DNA of 64,000 nucleotides, from NCBI RefSeq assembly GCF_000237925.1, contig NC_031495.1, positions 62,602,939 to 62,666,938 on the forward strand, given 5' to 3'. Below the pieces are notes generated by a model. It did not search any database and had not been told where the DNA came from. It saw only the letters and a list, made by a program, of their open reading frames with translations. How positions within the stretch are numbered: the stretch's first letter is position 1; every line of letters begins with the position of its first letter. Position numbers and translations under genes: made by a program. Below are positions 11,985-25,040 of this stretch, one piece after another. The DNA is from Schistosoma mansoni (lineage: Eukaryota; Platyhelminthes; Trematoda; Strigeidida; Schistosomatidae).

Positions 11985-12275
11985 TTTTGAGATGGTGAAG
12001 AAGATTTGTAGCTCAGGTGAATGATTTTGACGGAGTTTTGTTTTCTGAGCTACATGGTTTGGTCGTGGAGCTTTCATCGTTTGAGGTTTGAGGTCAAAAA
12101 GAACTAATCAACATCGATGTCTACAGGATGAGCTGTGAACTATATGTGGAGAAATTCGAACACTCCACTTCTACTTGGAGTTTGTGCTGATGATGCCGTT
12201 CAGAAGAACGATGAAAGCTCTAGAACAAAACTATCTAGCTCATAGAACCAAACTCCATCAAGATTATGAGTTATT
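11985..12275. repeat. delta repeat (Penelope-associated), inverted composite
   Basis: It contains GAAGAAGATTTGTAGCTCAG and GGTTTGGTCGTGGAGCTTTC, shared with 25041, 50375 and 61915. The right half returns in inverse orientation (GAACGATGAAAGCTC, then CATAGAACCAAACTCCATCAA), so the copy folds back on itself. A link to a Penelope family is inferred from the shared block at 25041-25390, whose right end matches the Penelope-like ORF at 27391. Confidence 0.6.
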
Positions 12276-12279
12276 GATA

Positions 12280-13092
12280 TTTTCTGCATTCGGCACATCC
12301 TTAAATGTATAGGAATGTCATTTCAAAACCCATCTGTTCAGTTTTATAAAATCGCATAATTTACAACATTATCTATTTATTTAATTTAGCGAGTTCAATG
12401 CTAATGCTATGCTATGTACAAATACATAAGAATTTATGTTTGTTTAGTAAAAACTTATTACATTTGCTTCGTTCTACATGATTAATCCTTTGATCTAGGC
12501 TTTTCAACATTAGTATGTAGTGCATTGTATTTAAATTCATCGAAATCCACGTATTATCTGAGAATTTATATACATGTACCACTGTGCTATGTTTTAGCTG
12601 CCAGAAGTATGCTCACAGGAAGTCAAACTGAAACTATCCGTCATGAAACCACAAATTGAAAATTTTGTATACTGAAATCTTCAAACTGAATTTTATGGAT
12701 AAGCACCAAATAATTAAAAAAGTAATACGTAAACAAACATTTTGGGTAGCCAGAATTGCGTACTGTACAGTTATATATTTAATTATATGAAAATATAGTT
12801 TCATTTTTTCAGAATCTTTCTGTAAATCTTATGAAATTGACGTTTTCCGAGCAATTTGTTTATTGAAAATTTAAGACCACTAAGATTACAAGATATAAAA
12901 CTAAACATTTAATAATGTACACTTGAATGAGTTAATTCAGACTGATGTTAATGTTATAGTGAGATACAGTTGTTAGTCTACTTCTCTGAAAAATAATATA
13001 TAACTATCTGGCTTTGTCTATCTAAAACAGTCAAATGTTTTAATCAAGAACTAGCAATGTCATATTTAAAAAATGATAAAACTTGTATAAAT
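12280..13092. other. AT-rich stretch, nothing recognised
   Basis: No gene or repeat family I can support. Confidence 0.4.
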
Positions 13093-13105
13093 AATATGTT
13101 ACTGT

Positions 13106-13385
13106 AAGTAACGTAGCTATGTGTATAACGCGATGGCGTTTGAAGCGAAAGTTACTGGGTTCGAGTTCCAGAGTGAACATCGAATCTGAGATGCAGATAC
13201 ATCCAGCTGACGAGTCTCAAATCGTCCTGGATTCCACCGCTAGCCACTATCCATCATTGCTTATAAAGCTTGTGACTCCAGGCAATATTGAGGCAGTCCG
13301 CACAGGATGCACATATGATAACAATAGACTGATCAATTACAGTTCTAAATAACAATGAGAAGATACAAGTAAACAACACCAAGTG
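13106..13385 (+). repeat. alpha SINE, plus strand, with target duplication
   Basis: A simple, non-inverted copy: tRNA-like head (GATAACGCGATGGCG, internal B-box-like GGGTTCGAGTTCC), hammerhead region, tail, and the end CAACACCAAGTG. A perfect 13-bp target duplication AATATGTTACTGT flanks it at 13093-13105 and 13386-13398. The hammerhead is dead: the GAAA side of the core and stem III are deleted between GTCTCAAAT and CGTCCTGG. Confidence 0.88.
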
Positions 13386-13399
13386 AATATGTTACTGTG

Positions 13400-15195
13400 T
13401 TGAAAAAGATTGCTGATAAATTATATCTTTAATTAGCAATTAAATAATTAATTATCTGTTATTTATTTAATGGATAAGTTTATTTAGTACGACATTTATA
13501 TCGAGACTTTATCATTAAAGTGAGAATGACAAAACAATTTAAAGGTAATACAGATTATCTCAGGTCATATTTGTGGTTTCAATTCTTTCATTCATAATTG
13601 AATTAGTTGCTCTGATCATATTAGCAAAAATGTTATTGAGGTAACCTGGGCAGCTATTTGGTCGACAGATTACGATCGACGCTAAAAAATAGTCAAACAA
13701 TACTTTGATTGAAGTTTGGTAACTAATCACAGGAAATCTTTCAGTTTCACTAAAGTGATCTGTCAAGCCTTATATAGCTAAAACTTACACTAATAATTGT
13801 CAAGCCGTATGACCGGACATCGAGCCCAAATGTTAGTATCGTTATGATTAGGATTTCATGTGAGCTTAGGTGAAGATTATTAGTCATATATATCATTTTT
13901 ACCCGATTAACTATATAGCGACATTCAAAATTCTATGTCAATACATACTATTATGGTTACGGAAGTTTATGCTCAATTTTTTTATTTATAATACAAAAAA
14001 ACGCAATATACTGTCCAAGAAAATCCCCGTATCGCATTTCTGAGTACTGAAAATGTTTCATTGTTCAGTTGAGGCTCATATATTTTTCTACATACTGTCT
14101 TAACAAGCAGTCTTAAATTCAGATCAATGTTTTCAACAAGATTTTATCTTACCGATTGTTTCATACATCCTCCAAAATAAGTAGTCTTTTTATCTTACTT
14201 TTTATATCTTTTATTCAGATAATATTATGAATGTCTGTGTTTGACAAACAAGCCAACAACTGATATTTTAGTTTAGACGATTTCTAATATTAAGAATAAA
14301 AGTCTTAAATGAATCGGTTATGGTAAGAAAGTAGGTTTGTTTTGGTTTCGGGAATATAATATAATTCAGGCTAATAAGTTAGATTTCTGATTTACAATAA
14401 ATAATTATGAAGTGCATCATCCAGTCAGAATTGCGACTCGTGCCTCTACCTTTTCTAGATGTATCTGAGAAACTTCTATTCAATGCTTATCGGATAAAAT
14501 GCTTCCTAGCGCCTTCAGGACCCCTCTGAGCTTTTTTCAGGCAATATTATTGATCTATCCAACAATACCAAAAACATGTTAAATAACAGTTGTAAGATCT
14601 CAACTTCTTGAAATATGTGATGTTAATCAGTCGGAGTGTAGTTAGTTTCTCGCGCCTTAAACACTTGTTCAATGTAAAACACCAATGCTATTATCTGGTT
14701 GCCACGGTCATCCAAATTCGCATGTATGTACCCAGAAAGTAATATCGAGTCTAGAGAAAATCAGAAACTTGTAAAGTTTTAAATAACTTATGATGTTCTT
14801 ACGTAAAACAAATGAATGTAATACTTCAGGCACTTATTGTAATATAGTTTCAAGTTTTTAACAGAAATTTATTGTGAAGTACAAAATAGCATGGTTTGTG
14901 TAAGCACAAGATAATTTAGGAAGAATTTCACGGGATAACAAACAATGAACGAACTTATTATGTCAGATTTTGAAGCACATTGTGGTGTACGCTTCAAATG
15001 TCTACATACATAAGTAGTATGAAACACCAATCGGAAGTGGAAAACCTGACAGCAGAAAGCTAAGATCGAATCGGAGAGAATACACAGGAAAATAGCAAGG
15101 AATTGTGAACTTGATAAATCATATAAAATGTGAAGGACAAATAATGGGAATTCTCAAATGAAGTATTCAGTGTATGGTGTTTATATTTTACTAAG
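13400..15195. other. non-coding stretch, no family recognised
   Basis: Includes moderately GC-rich segments at about 13620-13860 and 14420-14720 that may be decayed repeats, but I cannot assign them. Confidence 0.35.
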
Positions 15196-15201
15196 GTACT
15201 C

Positions 15202-15476
15202 TGTGCGTTTCGTTCCATTTGGGACTCATCAGCTGGATGTAACCACATCTCAAAGTGAACATCATATCTGAGGTGCAGGCACATTTTGCTGACGAGTCTT
15301 AAATAAGACAAAACGCATGTCATGGATTCCACTGCTAACCACTATCCATCTTTGTTTATAAAGCTTACTAATTAAGGCAATATCGAAGCAACATGAATAG
15401 TATGCACTTATGCCAACAAGAGATTGATCGATTGCAGTCCTAAATATTAGTGTGAAGATTCAAGTAAGGAAATACC
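15202..15476. repeat. alpha SINE, inverted composite
   Basis: A short minus-strand hammerhead piece (about 15205-15250, core CTGATGA and GAAAC present but 3' stem I missing) is joined at ATCTCA/AAGTGAACATC to a plus-strand piece with a second hammerhead and full tail (to 15476). The plus-strand core reads CAAAAC instead of GAAAC. Two oppositely oriented ribozyme motifs are thus about 50 bp apart. Confidence 0.75.
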
Positions 15477-15479
15477 GAT

Positions 15480-16990
15480 TAGATTTAAAGTTGAAGTTAT
15501 CTAACAATTTCAAGTTTACATTAAACTAGAAAGTGAATAACTTCATGATTAGCTCATGTTTTTTTCAGTAATTATTATTATACGCATTTATTAAAACAAA
15601 AAGAGTATGAATTAGCTCTTGTTACACTATTCACGATTTTCCATTCACATTCACTAAGTTAACATCATATTTTTTATATCGGTCATTTTATTAAGTCAAT
15701 AAAAAGTTTAAATGAGGTCATTCTGAACGTCAACTAATCATACTCTTTTAAAAATCTGTTGTTTATTATCATAACATTAAAATTTTAATTTAAGTAAATA
15801 AAGGTCATATCCTAAATAGAGATATTACTGATAAGTAGTGATTAATTTTGATCCCATAAATAAATCTTATCAAATATAAACAAAACTTCTGTCAGGTTAT
15901 ATTTCACTTGTATACTGACATAATTTTAGGTATTAATAAAAACATCTCATAATTCCAATATTTAAAAGTGGTATATGTGTTATACAAATTAAAATATGGG
16001 TTAATATGTATGCATCAGTCCAAGTTGCCATACCTCATTATCACAACAAGATGAACAACGGATTCATAGAAATAGTTAATTTAGTGGTGGTAGTATATGA
16101 AAGATAGGTTGTATATAAGGATATAAGTATAGGAAGGAAGAACGTTATGAAGCAATTTTAATCTTAAGGTTTAAAGGAAGATAAAGAGTGTATACACCTA
16201 CTCCATTGTGATCGATTCTGAGCCATGTCACCTAGAATAGTAGTGATCACTTAACTAATACTTATCCATTCTCTTTACTTATCTAAACTCCATTACGTAA
16301 TATATCAATTGGGTAGTTGTAGTCATTGTAAAACACTATTTTCCTACATAAATTAAAGTTCATTTAAAGTAGCGTTTTATATTCAATCAAACTAGTTGTT
16401 GAGTCTTATAACAATTGTTCAGCATGAAGAATGAAAGTTTTTAGAAATACGTCTGAAATATCCGTTAAGACGAAGATGTTATAGACATTATTTTGTTTTC
16501 GCTTTTTCATAGCGTTGTCAAAACATGATTATCAAAATATCTTTTAGGACTGATATATCCCATATTGAAAATAGTTATTATACATTCTTATTGAACACAT
16601 AACTTACAGTCTTTCCTAATTGATATTTTCAGATTATTTTTAGCTATTGGAATTTACCAACATGGTATCATCTATAGATTTTGATGAAGTGAATGATAAA
16701 GAATCTGATTTTTGTAAAATTCAATGAGAAGGTATTACGTTAATTATGATCATGAGCCGATGAATGTTAGACCATCACTGGAAATTGGAATGCACTGGGA
16801 GTTAAATTAAAACGAATAGAAATAAATTATCCTCAGGCTGAATATAATTACTCTAATTTTCAATCTAAAGTTTCAGTCTACATAATCTTCTAAAAGTGTT
16901 CATATCCTGATAGCCAATGACTGATAGTAATTATTTCTGATACATTTCAGTAATTTATAAAATATGACTACTTCGTGTTCTGCTTATATT
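15480..16990. other. AT-rich stretch, nothing recognised
   Basis: No gene or repeat family I can support. Confidence 0.4.
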
Positions 16991-16996
16991 TTATTT

Positions 16997-17411
16997 ACTG
17001 AAAGGTAGAGAACTACTACAACCATCATCAAAAAAGTACAAACATTAATAAATAGTTGCATAGGCAGGATACTTAATATCCATTGTCCGGATAACATCAG
17101 GAATAGAGTACTGTGGGAGAGGACAAACCAGCATCCGGTTGAAGACAAAATTAGGAAAACACGTTGAAAGTGGATAGGGCATAACATCACGGAAATCACC
17201 AAACTACATCACGAAGCAAGCAATAACTTGAAATCGTGAAGGGGAACGGAAAAGAGAAAGGTCAAAAAACACACTACATCAGGAATTGGAAGCAGACATG
17301 AAAATGATGAATAACAACTAGAATGAACTGGAAAGGATTGTCCAGGACAGGGTTGGGTGGAGAGTGCTAGTGGGACGCCTATGCTCCTCGACGATGGGTA
17401 ACAGGCGTAAG
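16997..17411 (+). mobile_element. RTE LINE 3' end, 5'-truncated
   Basis: The plus strand carries the last 0.4 kb of the RTE family: GAGAACTACTACAACCATCA through CACACTACATCAGGAATTGG to GGTAACAGGCGTAAGT. It encodes a decayed RT thumb and tail. The TAAG tail is reduced to one unit. Confidence 0.88.
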
Positions 17412-17444
17412 TTATATTTCATTATATTGTAAATACAATCAATC

Positions 17445-17462
17445 ATATATATATATATATAT
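17445..17462. repeat. AT dinucleotide microsatellite
   Basis: A run of alternating A and T. Confidence 0.9.
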
Positions 17463-17991
17463 CGTGATTAACTAAAAACTATTTAACATTCAAACGTTTA
17501 TGATATGATACATGTATTTATCTGCAGTAAAGACTTGTTTGTTGACTTTCATTTCCTTTTTTCATCACGATTTTCATGTGGCTTGTTTAGGATGTGTGTA
17601 ATTTTGTCAGTTAACAAGAAGTAAAGAGAATTCATTGATATTACATACCAATTAATACGACAATATAACAACATTGACTTATTATATAAATAATACATAA
17701 AAATAACTTGGAGAAAAGAATAAATTCTCTAGTGTTTACTCTTATATTAGTTGACGTTCATGTATTTAAATATTGTGACTAAATGTAACTAAAAACATGA
17801 TTAGTTTGTGCATTAGTTCATCTAGTGAATTAATTAATTCATATGCGGATTAAGAAGGAATATGATGTCCAGTGTCAATGTGCATAACGACACTAAGTTT
17901 CAGGTACATTGAGTTACCAAGTCTAAAATCAGACTAAAGATAAGACCTTAGTTTCGTTGCTAAACACAATTTGAATGTGTTGAAGTGTTAT

Positions 17992-18297
17992 TGTGGTATG
18001 GGTTACTTATATCCACATAAGTATAATATAACGATGGTCAGATATTGAATGTATTTCACCAGAAGATCGATAAAGAAAGAACTGAGATGGGATGCAATTG
18101 ATATGAAAGTGCATGTACAATAATAATTGGGGACTATGGACTGATATTTACAGAAGGAATCATCAAAGTTGAGACAATTGATTGATAATTTGCAAATTAA
18201 CTGTTTACTGTATGGTTGTCAAATTTTCGTGAGATATTCTGTAATTTTGTGATCTAACACATCCTACTGTCCCCCGATCGTGTTCGTGTTCACTACA
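17992..18297 (+). mobile_element. solo LTR, fossil LTR retrotransposon
   Basis: A unit of about 306 bp starting TGTGGTATGGG and ending CACTACA, flanked by 4-bp duplications TTAT. The same unit recurs at 26863-27167 and 54690-54991. The TG...CA ends and 4-bp duplication suggest a Gypsy-type LTR; no internal region is present. Confidence 0.7.
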
Positions 18298-18765
18298 TTA
18301 TCAGTTATGTTTAGTTAGCTAACAGCTATTTTGTTCATCAAACTAAAGGATCTTATATAATAATAACAACATAACGTTTTAATATTATTTCCATTACTGT
18401 CAGTTCAGTAAGATAACAAACATATTGGACGTTTGTTTTCTAATATTGCCTTGGGCAGATAATTTCTGAACATTTCATCGAATTTACTCAACTTGATTAT
18501 CAAACAAAATGAAGTTCATACATTTTGATTAAAATTATTTATATAAACTGGTCATCGATTATTTATTTATGTGGTCATCATTATGGTCACTGATTGGTAA
18601 CTTGTCATAGTTTAGCTGAGTTGTCCCGATAAAATTGCTTCCCTATTTTAAAATGAGTATAGATAAGTTTGAAAAGGTTAATTATATTAGAGTATTTTGA
18701 TTAATTAGAAGTTAAGTAAACAAATGCTATTAATATGAAATGAAATAAATTAGATTATTCATAGT

Positions 18766-19186
18766 AAGCAGAGATGGATAGTGGCTAGTAGTGGAATCCA
18801 GGACGCGCTTTTCGTCCTATTTGGGACTCGTCAGCTGGATGTACCTCCATCTCAGAGTTGATGCTCACTCTGGGACTCGAACCCAGTAACGTTCGCTTCA
18901 TACTCCACTTAGCTACTGAGCCCTGATAGCTACTTGCTTGCAAAATGGGGTGAAGTTTAAATTTATTTAGTAATGTTTGTTTGAATCTTCCCATCGAGTC
19001 CCAAATAGGACGAAACGCGCGTCCTGGATTCCTCTGCTAGCCACTATCCATCTCTGCTTACCATGCTTGTGAATCAAGGCTATATCGAGGCAATATGCAC
19101 AGTATGCACATATGCCAATTAGAGACTGACCAGTTGCAGTCTTAACACATCAATGGGAAGATTCAAACAAACATTACCAAATGAAT
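18766..19186. repeat. alpha SINE, inverted composite in one perfect TSD
   Basis: The minus-strand segment (18766-18994) runs tail, hammerhead, B box, A box, leader. It is joined directly to a plus-strand segment (18995-19186) that starts inside the hammerhead at CGAGTCCCAAATAGGACG and runs to the family end. A perfect 16-bp duplication TTAGATTATTCATAGT brackets the whole (18750-18765 and 19187-19202). Hence both orientations arrived as one insertion. The minus-strand ribozyme has CTGACGA and a GAAAA variant. Confidence 0.92.
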
Positions 19187-19202
19187 TTAGATTATTCATA
19201 GT

Positions 19203-21690
19203 TTAAAAAGTGTTCTGTATGCTCAGATTGCATTTGAAAGAATCTATCGAGAAATGTTTGTCATTACTTCACTCAAATGTTCTGTTTTATGTTTGTTTAC
19301 ATCTGAATCTCAACAACCAAGGATGAATTTCACATAGAATACAACGGATTACCATACTGATTACGAAACCGTATTTACATTTCAAAGCGAATTGTTGCCA
19401 AGATCATCCGGGGATGTAAACATTGATTGACTGTACGTTTTAAAGACAGTTCTATAGTTTTCTCAAAACTTTCATATTTGGTTCTCTAGGTTGAGCTTAA
19501 ATATGAAATTATCTAACAGAAAGGAACTTATTTATAATTTTCTGCAAACAGTTTCCTTGAGAATTCTATGATTTAAACGAAGTGGATTTTCAAAGATAAC
19601 TTTAAATCTCAAGTGGTATTATTTATAGATTAGTTTCACTAGTCGTGGATTGCGTGGCTGTTTTAACCTTGTTCGGTTTGAACATGCGGTATTATGTGCA
19701 TGTAAGAATTAAAAGAACGGGATTATTCACAGATAAAAGTCTTTAACATTACGGTCACGTAGTTTGTCCATTCGACTTAGATTAAACAATGTATATTATC
19801 TAATCTAATAACAAAAAAAAACGGTTCTTTAAAGTCCATTGGTCAAGGTAAAATGATGAATCATCTGTTCACTCAAGTTTATGGTCACACAGGATTTACT
19901 TCAATCGAATCATAAACCCTATTTCATAAATCGAGTAAAAGATCCATTAAGTGCTTTATTTTGTCAGGATTGAATTTAAATACTTTCGGAAAAATTCGAG
20001 AGTTAACAATAGTAACCTACAATTAAATTCTGTGAGTAAACTGATCGTTAACCACTTGTTTGAATGTGATAACAGATTGACCTAAATTTTGATAAAAAAA
20101 AGTAACTTTCTAATCGCAAGTTAATCAGTTTATCGTTTTCTTTTTTTTTTTTTGCCAAAACGGGTATTGGATAATAATTTCTAGGTCAATAAGCCTAAAT
20201 TTCAAAATTGATATTTGAAAATATATGTTTTACGCTTGACAACCCATTCATTCTAAGCCCATTTTTAGAACTGACATACAAAATGTTTTCCATTCACACA
20301 TTATATGGATATATACAAAAAAAAAAATCATTTTCTCATCACAACAGGATTATTTTTTTTGAAGGTTATCACGCTGATAAGAACATGAATTATCTGATCA
20401 TAAATCATGTTCCATTACCATTTTCTATATATAAATATCTAAAAGAAAGAAAATGTACATTTTACTGAGGAGCTCAATTTTTTGTTTGACCGTTTGATTT
20501 ATACAATATTTAGATTTTTATTTTTTTTTTTCACTTCAATGGATCTTTACATATTTTATTCAGTGGATCAAAATTCTATACGATTCTCTATACGGTTATA
20601 ACTCCAGTATGTGAAGTGAAATGTCAATGTTGAATGAATAATAATGATTCTTATGATGAACGTTAGGCAATCAAAATAGTTTATGAGTCAGCGATAAGAA
20701 ACGAAGTGCATTTCAGAACTAATTATGACGAATGTAAACCAAAATGTACAAACTAGTTATTCCATGACTTGCTTACTAGTAACGTTAAGAATAACAAAAG
20801 TAGCTAGAATAAATATCTTAACATAGGAAAAAAGTGTAATTCAAACTTCTTAATATACTAACTATGAACAAAGTGGGTAGAGTTGTCAGCTGGAATCCTT
20901 ATAGCTATAAATATGTCTAGGAAAAGAGAGTGATACGTGTTTGGAAAATATGAATGCATTTGTTAGATCACTCGAAAAGGTTTAGTTTGTATGTTCTTTA
21001 TGACAAATCCTGCCCATATGTTATAAAACGGTTATATCTGTTCACTTTGTTTGGTTGCTTTAAATTCACACAGGAAGGTGATCATTGACTAATTTCTTCA
21101 CTTCACAGGAGTAACTTAATTAGTAAAAATACATTGAAGTTGGATAAATCAGTTAAATTTACCCTTGTATTTGTTATTACTCTCATTACTAATATATCCC
21201 CATCCTATCGACTAATTGTATGTTTTACTTTTCATTAGTTTTGATTGCTTGTGCAACTCACTTTTATGTTATCAATGAATCACAAATTGCCGTGATTGGT
21301 ATACTTTTAGTTTAAAGCTCAATGAAGATCTAACTGAAAAAGGATATTGTTCGTTTATGTTTTGGTTTAATTTCTTCAGGGTGAATTTATAATCAAATAA
21401 TCATTAACAGAGACAGATTGAACACCAGAAGTTGTTTGCTTAAGTGAAACGAAAAATGGTTTTAAAAGATATCGGAAAACGCAAAATTGTTCTCTTTGAA
21501 AATACTTAATTCACACAATTACATCCCTTATCAGATTATTGATAATGATTTGAATTTAGTTTAAAACAAACGACAATACACCTCTTCAAGTCTTAATACA
21601 AACTAATCGGTAAATCATTTTTATGTTAAGAAATGAATTCATTTTGACAAATATTTATCAACCATTATTTATGTACAATTTATCGAGTAT
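19203..21690. other. AT-rich stretch, nothing recognised
   Basis: A plus-strand 86-codon frame at 20208-20468 is low-complexity. No gene, RNA or repeat family supported. Confidence 0.4.
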
Positions 21691-21709
21691 TATTATCACT
21701 GAATATAGT

Positions 21710-22448
21710 TACTTACCTACTTACTTTCGCCTGTTACACCTCGTCGAGGAGCATAGGCTGCACACCAGCATTCTTCATCCAAACCCGTCCTGGGCAATCC
21801 TTTCCGGTTCTTTACAGTTAACATTCATCCTTTTCATATCAGCTTCTATTTCCCAGTGTAATGTGTTCTTTGGCCTTTCTCTTTTCCGCTCCCCTTCCGA
21901 ATTCCAAGTTAGGGATTGCCTCGTGATGCATATTGGTGATTTCCTTAATGTATGTCCGATCCACTTCCAACGTCTTTTCCTAATTTCCTCTTCAGCTGGA
22001 AGCTGGTTTGTCCTCTACCAAAAGACGCTGTTGCTGATAGTATCCGGCCAGTGAATGTTGAGTATTTCGCGTAAACAATTATTTATAAATACTTGTACCT
22101 TCTTGACGATGGATGTAGTAGTTCTCCACGTTTCAGCTCCGTACAGTAGGACTGACTATCTTGACGTTCATATTGAAGATTCTCACTTTGAAATTAGTTA
22201 AGAGTTGTTTTGAGTTTCATGTGTTCTTCAATTGTAGAAATGCTTCCCTTGCTTTACCAATCCTCGCCTTTATATCTGCATCCGATCCTCCTTGTTTATC
22301 AACGATGCTTCCCAGATACGTGAATGTTTCCACCTCTTCCACAGTGTGATTGTATTTGAGAAACTTGCTTTTTCCTTTGGTATGTTGAGGCCTATTGATG
22401 CAGAGGCTACTGCTACATTGATTGTTTTCGTTTGTATTTGTTCGTGTG
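21710..22448 (-). mobile_element. RTE LINE 3' end, 5'-truncated, with perfect TSD
   Basis: The minus strand matches the RT thumb to 3' end of the LINE at 1052. It ends in TTACTTACCTACTTACTTTCG on the plus strand, the TAAG-type tail. A perfect 16-bp target duplication TATCACTGAATATAGT flanks it (21694-21709 and 22449-22464). It is therefore a classic 5'-truncated LINE insertion of 739 bp. The 143-codon plus-strand frame over 21623-22054 is antisense to it. Confidence 0.95.
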
Positions 22449-22867
22449 TATCACTGAATATAGTACAATACATAAAAAAAAACAAGTTACAATCGAGTGG
22501 GTTAAATTTGTATTTAAATAAAACAAGATGACCTCATTTTATATAGATTTCAATCATATGAATCAAAATGCACAAGATACAGACACTCTATTCATCGATT
22601 TCTACGATACGGTAATGGAAACCAGACAACAAGTGTTAGAAAACTTCCATGAATAAATATTTTAATTGTAAACGACATTTGTTCTTGATATGTACTGGCT
22701 CTTCAAGTATGTGAGTATAGCAAATCTCCTACCATCAATTTCTATTATGGTTAATTTTGGTTAAGCTTTTTTATCAATTTACTTAACAAACAAAGTTGTT
22801 CGAACAGTAACAATTCGTAAATTTCATTGTACTATTATGATCATTATCATATCTGTATAAATGTGTA

Positions 22868-23160
22868 CTGTTGATCACATGACAGACTCTAGCTAAAATG
22901 TTGATAGCTTAAATATAGCTCGATGATTCATCTTCTTCCCCTCGTATATATGTACTCAAATACTATTGATAGCCTTTGCCTTGGCCAGCTGATTTGACTT
23001 TAAATTTGCCTCTGTATTTGCTCGCACACACACATTCTTCGAATTCGCTTGATGTGCCATAACTTTGTTTTCTGTGCTATCCTGTAATAAACTGTAGTTG
23101 CTGCTTCTTATTGTCTTCTGATTTCAAACACCGCTGAGATTTATATAGTAACGGTTACAC
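22868..23160 (+). repeat. possible LTR-like repeat
   Basis: It starts TGTTGATCAC and holds a polyadenylation-like CTGTAATAAACTG followed by TTATATAGTAACGGTTACACA. That layout resembles the R-U5 part of an LTR, but I found no second copy here and no target duplication. Confidence 0.35.
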
Positions 23161-23164
23161 AGGT

Positions 23165-23735
23165 GATTGTGATTAACGAAGCAAAGCCATTACATATGTT
23201 CATTTGTTAAATAAATATCAAAATTATGTAAATATGTAGAAGGAATACAATGAGTTAACCCTCCTAACTCTATTTACATGCTTAATAATATGATATAATA
23301 TCCACAAAATTGATTTCAATGTATAGTTTGAACAACTCACCAACCCTTGTCAAACATTATAGGTTCAATAGAATCTTCGCCATCATAATCATCATCCAAA
23401 CAACCCAAAACATTATGATGAATGATGCAGATTTCTCGGTCTTTTAATATTCATTCTGTAAAACAATTTATTGAACTTCTAACCTTCTCCTTCTTGTAAT
23501 ACCAAATCTTAAGTAAACTTTGCTGTGAGCGAAATACTTAAATTCAATTTTCCCACCAACAAAATTTGTTCCTTATATAAAATTGTTTATTATTTAAGGA
23601 TAATTTTTTTCATTTCGAAACAACCAATATCAATCATTTTTAAATTGAATCAAATTACATTGAAATGATCTTTAAGCAATAAACTAAGGTATAAAAAGTG
23701 TAATTTAAAAAAAAGGATGAGCGAAAAACATTTTA
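23165..23735. other. AT-rich stretch, nothing recognised
   Basis: No gene or repeat family I can support. Confidence 0.4.
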
Positions 23736-23740
23736 TTATT

Positions 23741-23990
23741 AGAAGGGGTTTTGTGGAGATTTTAGTAATTTTATAGGGATGAGATTATGAGTCGATTGAA
23801 GCTAGACCACCATGGAAAAACTGGAAGCACTGGATGGCCGTTTCGTCGTATTGTGGGACTTCTCAGCAGTGCGCATCTACGATCCCGCCTCACGAGATTC
23901 GAACCTAGGACCTACCAGTCTCGTTCCAGAGCACTTAACCTCTAGATCACTGAGCCGATATCCAACGGTGTTAATGTCTAACTTCAACCA
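23741..23990 (-). repeat. beta hammerhead SINE, minus strand
   Basis: Begins AGAAGGGGTTTTGTGGAGAT (family terminus), then the GTCGATTGAAGCTAGACCACC block, hammerhead, tRNA-like region (B box GATTCGAACCT read on this strand, A-box region CTAGATCACTGAGCC) and TTAATGTCTAACTTCAACC. The hammerhead core has CTGAGAA instead of CTGAGGA and AUC at the cleavage position, so it is likely weak or dead. Confidence 0.85.
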
Positions 23991-23995
23991 ATCCA

Positions 23996-24015
23996 ATATA
24001 TATATATATATATAT
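23996..24015. repeat. AT dinucleotide microsatellite
   Basis: A run of alternating A and T directly after a beta SINE. Confidence 0.9.
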
Positions 24016-24289
24016 TTTGTCTTTTAACTGCGCGGTATTCATCTGAGGACTTTTCTCTAGGTCGTGAACTGACCATTTGGAAAAAGAAAAAGAAAGTAAA
24101 ATGTCTAGCAAATTAGTGACAATTTTGTAAGAAAGTAATATTAAGCAGCGAATGTCATGATTTTTATCACGTTTTTTAGACAAATTAAACTGTCAGATTA
24201 TGTAATAATATGAACTTTGATTGTTTTTATATTTCTTTCTAGTCTTATTGTAATCAATTTTTTTTAAAAAAATATAAGATATGAATGAA

Positions 24290-24712
24290 ATACTCCTGTT
24301 ACCGCTCGTCAATCAGCATAAGCGGGCCACCACCACTCTCCATCCAACCGTGTCCTAAGCAATCCTTTCCAGTACATTCCAGTTGATACTCATCTTTTTC
24401 ATGTCTGCTTCCAATTCTCAGCTCAGTGTGTTCTTTGACCTTCTTCTTATCTGTTTCCCTTCACGATTTTAAGTTATTGCTTGCTTCGTGATGTAGTTTG
24501 GTGATTTCCGTAATGTATGCTCTACCCACTTCCATAGTCTTTTCCTAATTTCATCTTCAACTGGTTTTGTCCTCTCTCAAAGTACTCTATTCCTGATGTT
24601 ATCTGGTCAACGGACATTAAATAACTTATGTATATAATTGCTTATAAATACTTATACTTGTTTGACGACGAATATATTAGTTTTTCAAATTTCAGCTCCT
24701 TACATTGATGGT
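24290..24712 (-). mobile_element. RTE LINE 3' end, 5'-truncated
   Basis: The minus strand matches the RTE 3' region (CTGTTACCGCTCGTCAATCA, AGCAATCCTTTCCAGTACAT, TCTCAAAGTACTCTATTCCT). It is more diverged than the copy at 21710. No clean TAAG tail or target duplication seen. Confidence 0.85.
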
Positions 24713-24714
24713 CA

Positions 24715-25036
24715 TGTAATTGCCAAATTTGTATTTCTTTTCTATTTATAAATACACCATATCTTAAACTGAATATATTTCTGTTATCAAAATTATTGAA
24801 AATTAAAGTTAATAATTAATTAGTTTCACAATGGGTTAATTACAAAAGTCACAAGCCATTCATTCCCATGGATATTAACCATGTAACTTATCATTTAGAT
24901 AAGATATTTATTTTAAGTTAAACTGTTAAATGAATCAAAAAAGTATTTCTTAATGAGAAATTCTCATCAACTTGAAAATGTTTATTCTTATATTATTTAT
25001 CTGCTTATTTTATTATCATGGGAATGAAAATAAAAG
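24715..25036. other. AT-rich stretch, nothing recognised
   Basis: Nothing I can support. Confidence 0.4.
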
Positions 25037-25040
25037 ACCT

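Noticed and set aside
16671-16737. Short ORF after a TTTTTAG that could be a 3' splice site (MVSSIDFDEVND...)
   Set aside because: Only 21 codons before a stop, with no partner exon recognisable.
21623-22054. 143-codon plus-strand frame
   Set aside because: It overlaps the minus-strand RTE 3' end and its left target duplication; antisense chance frame.
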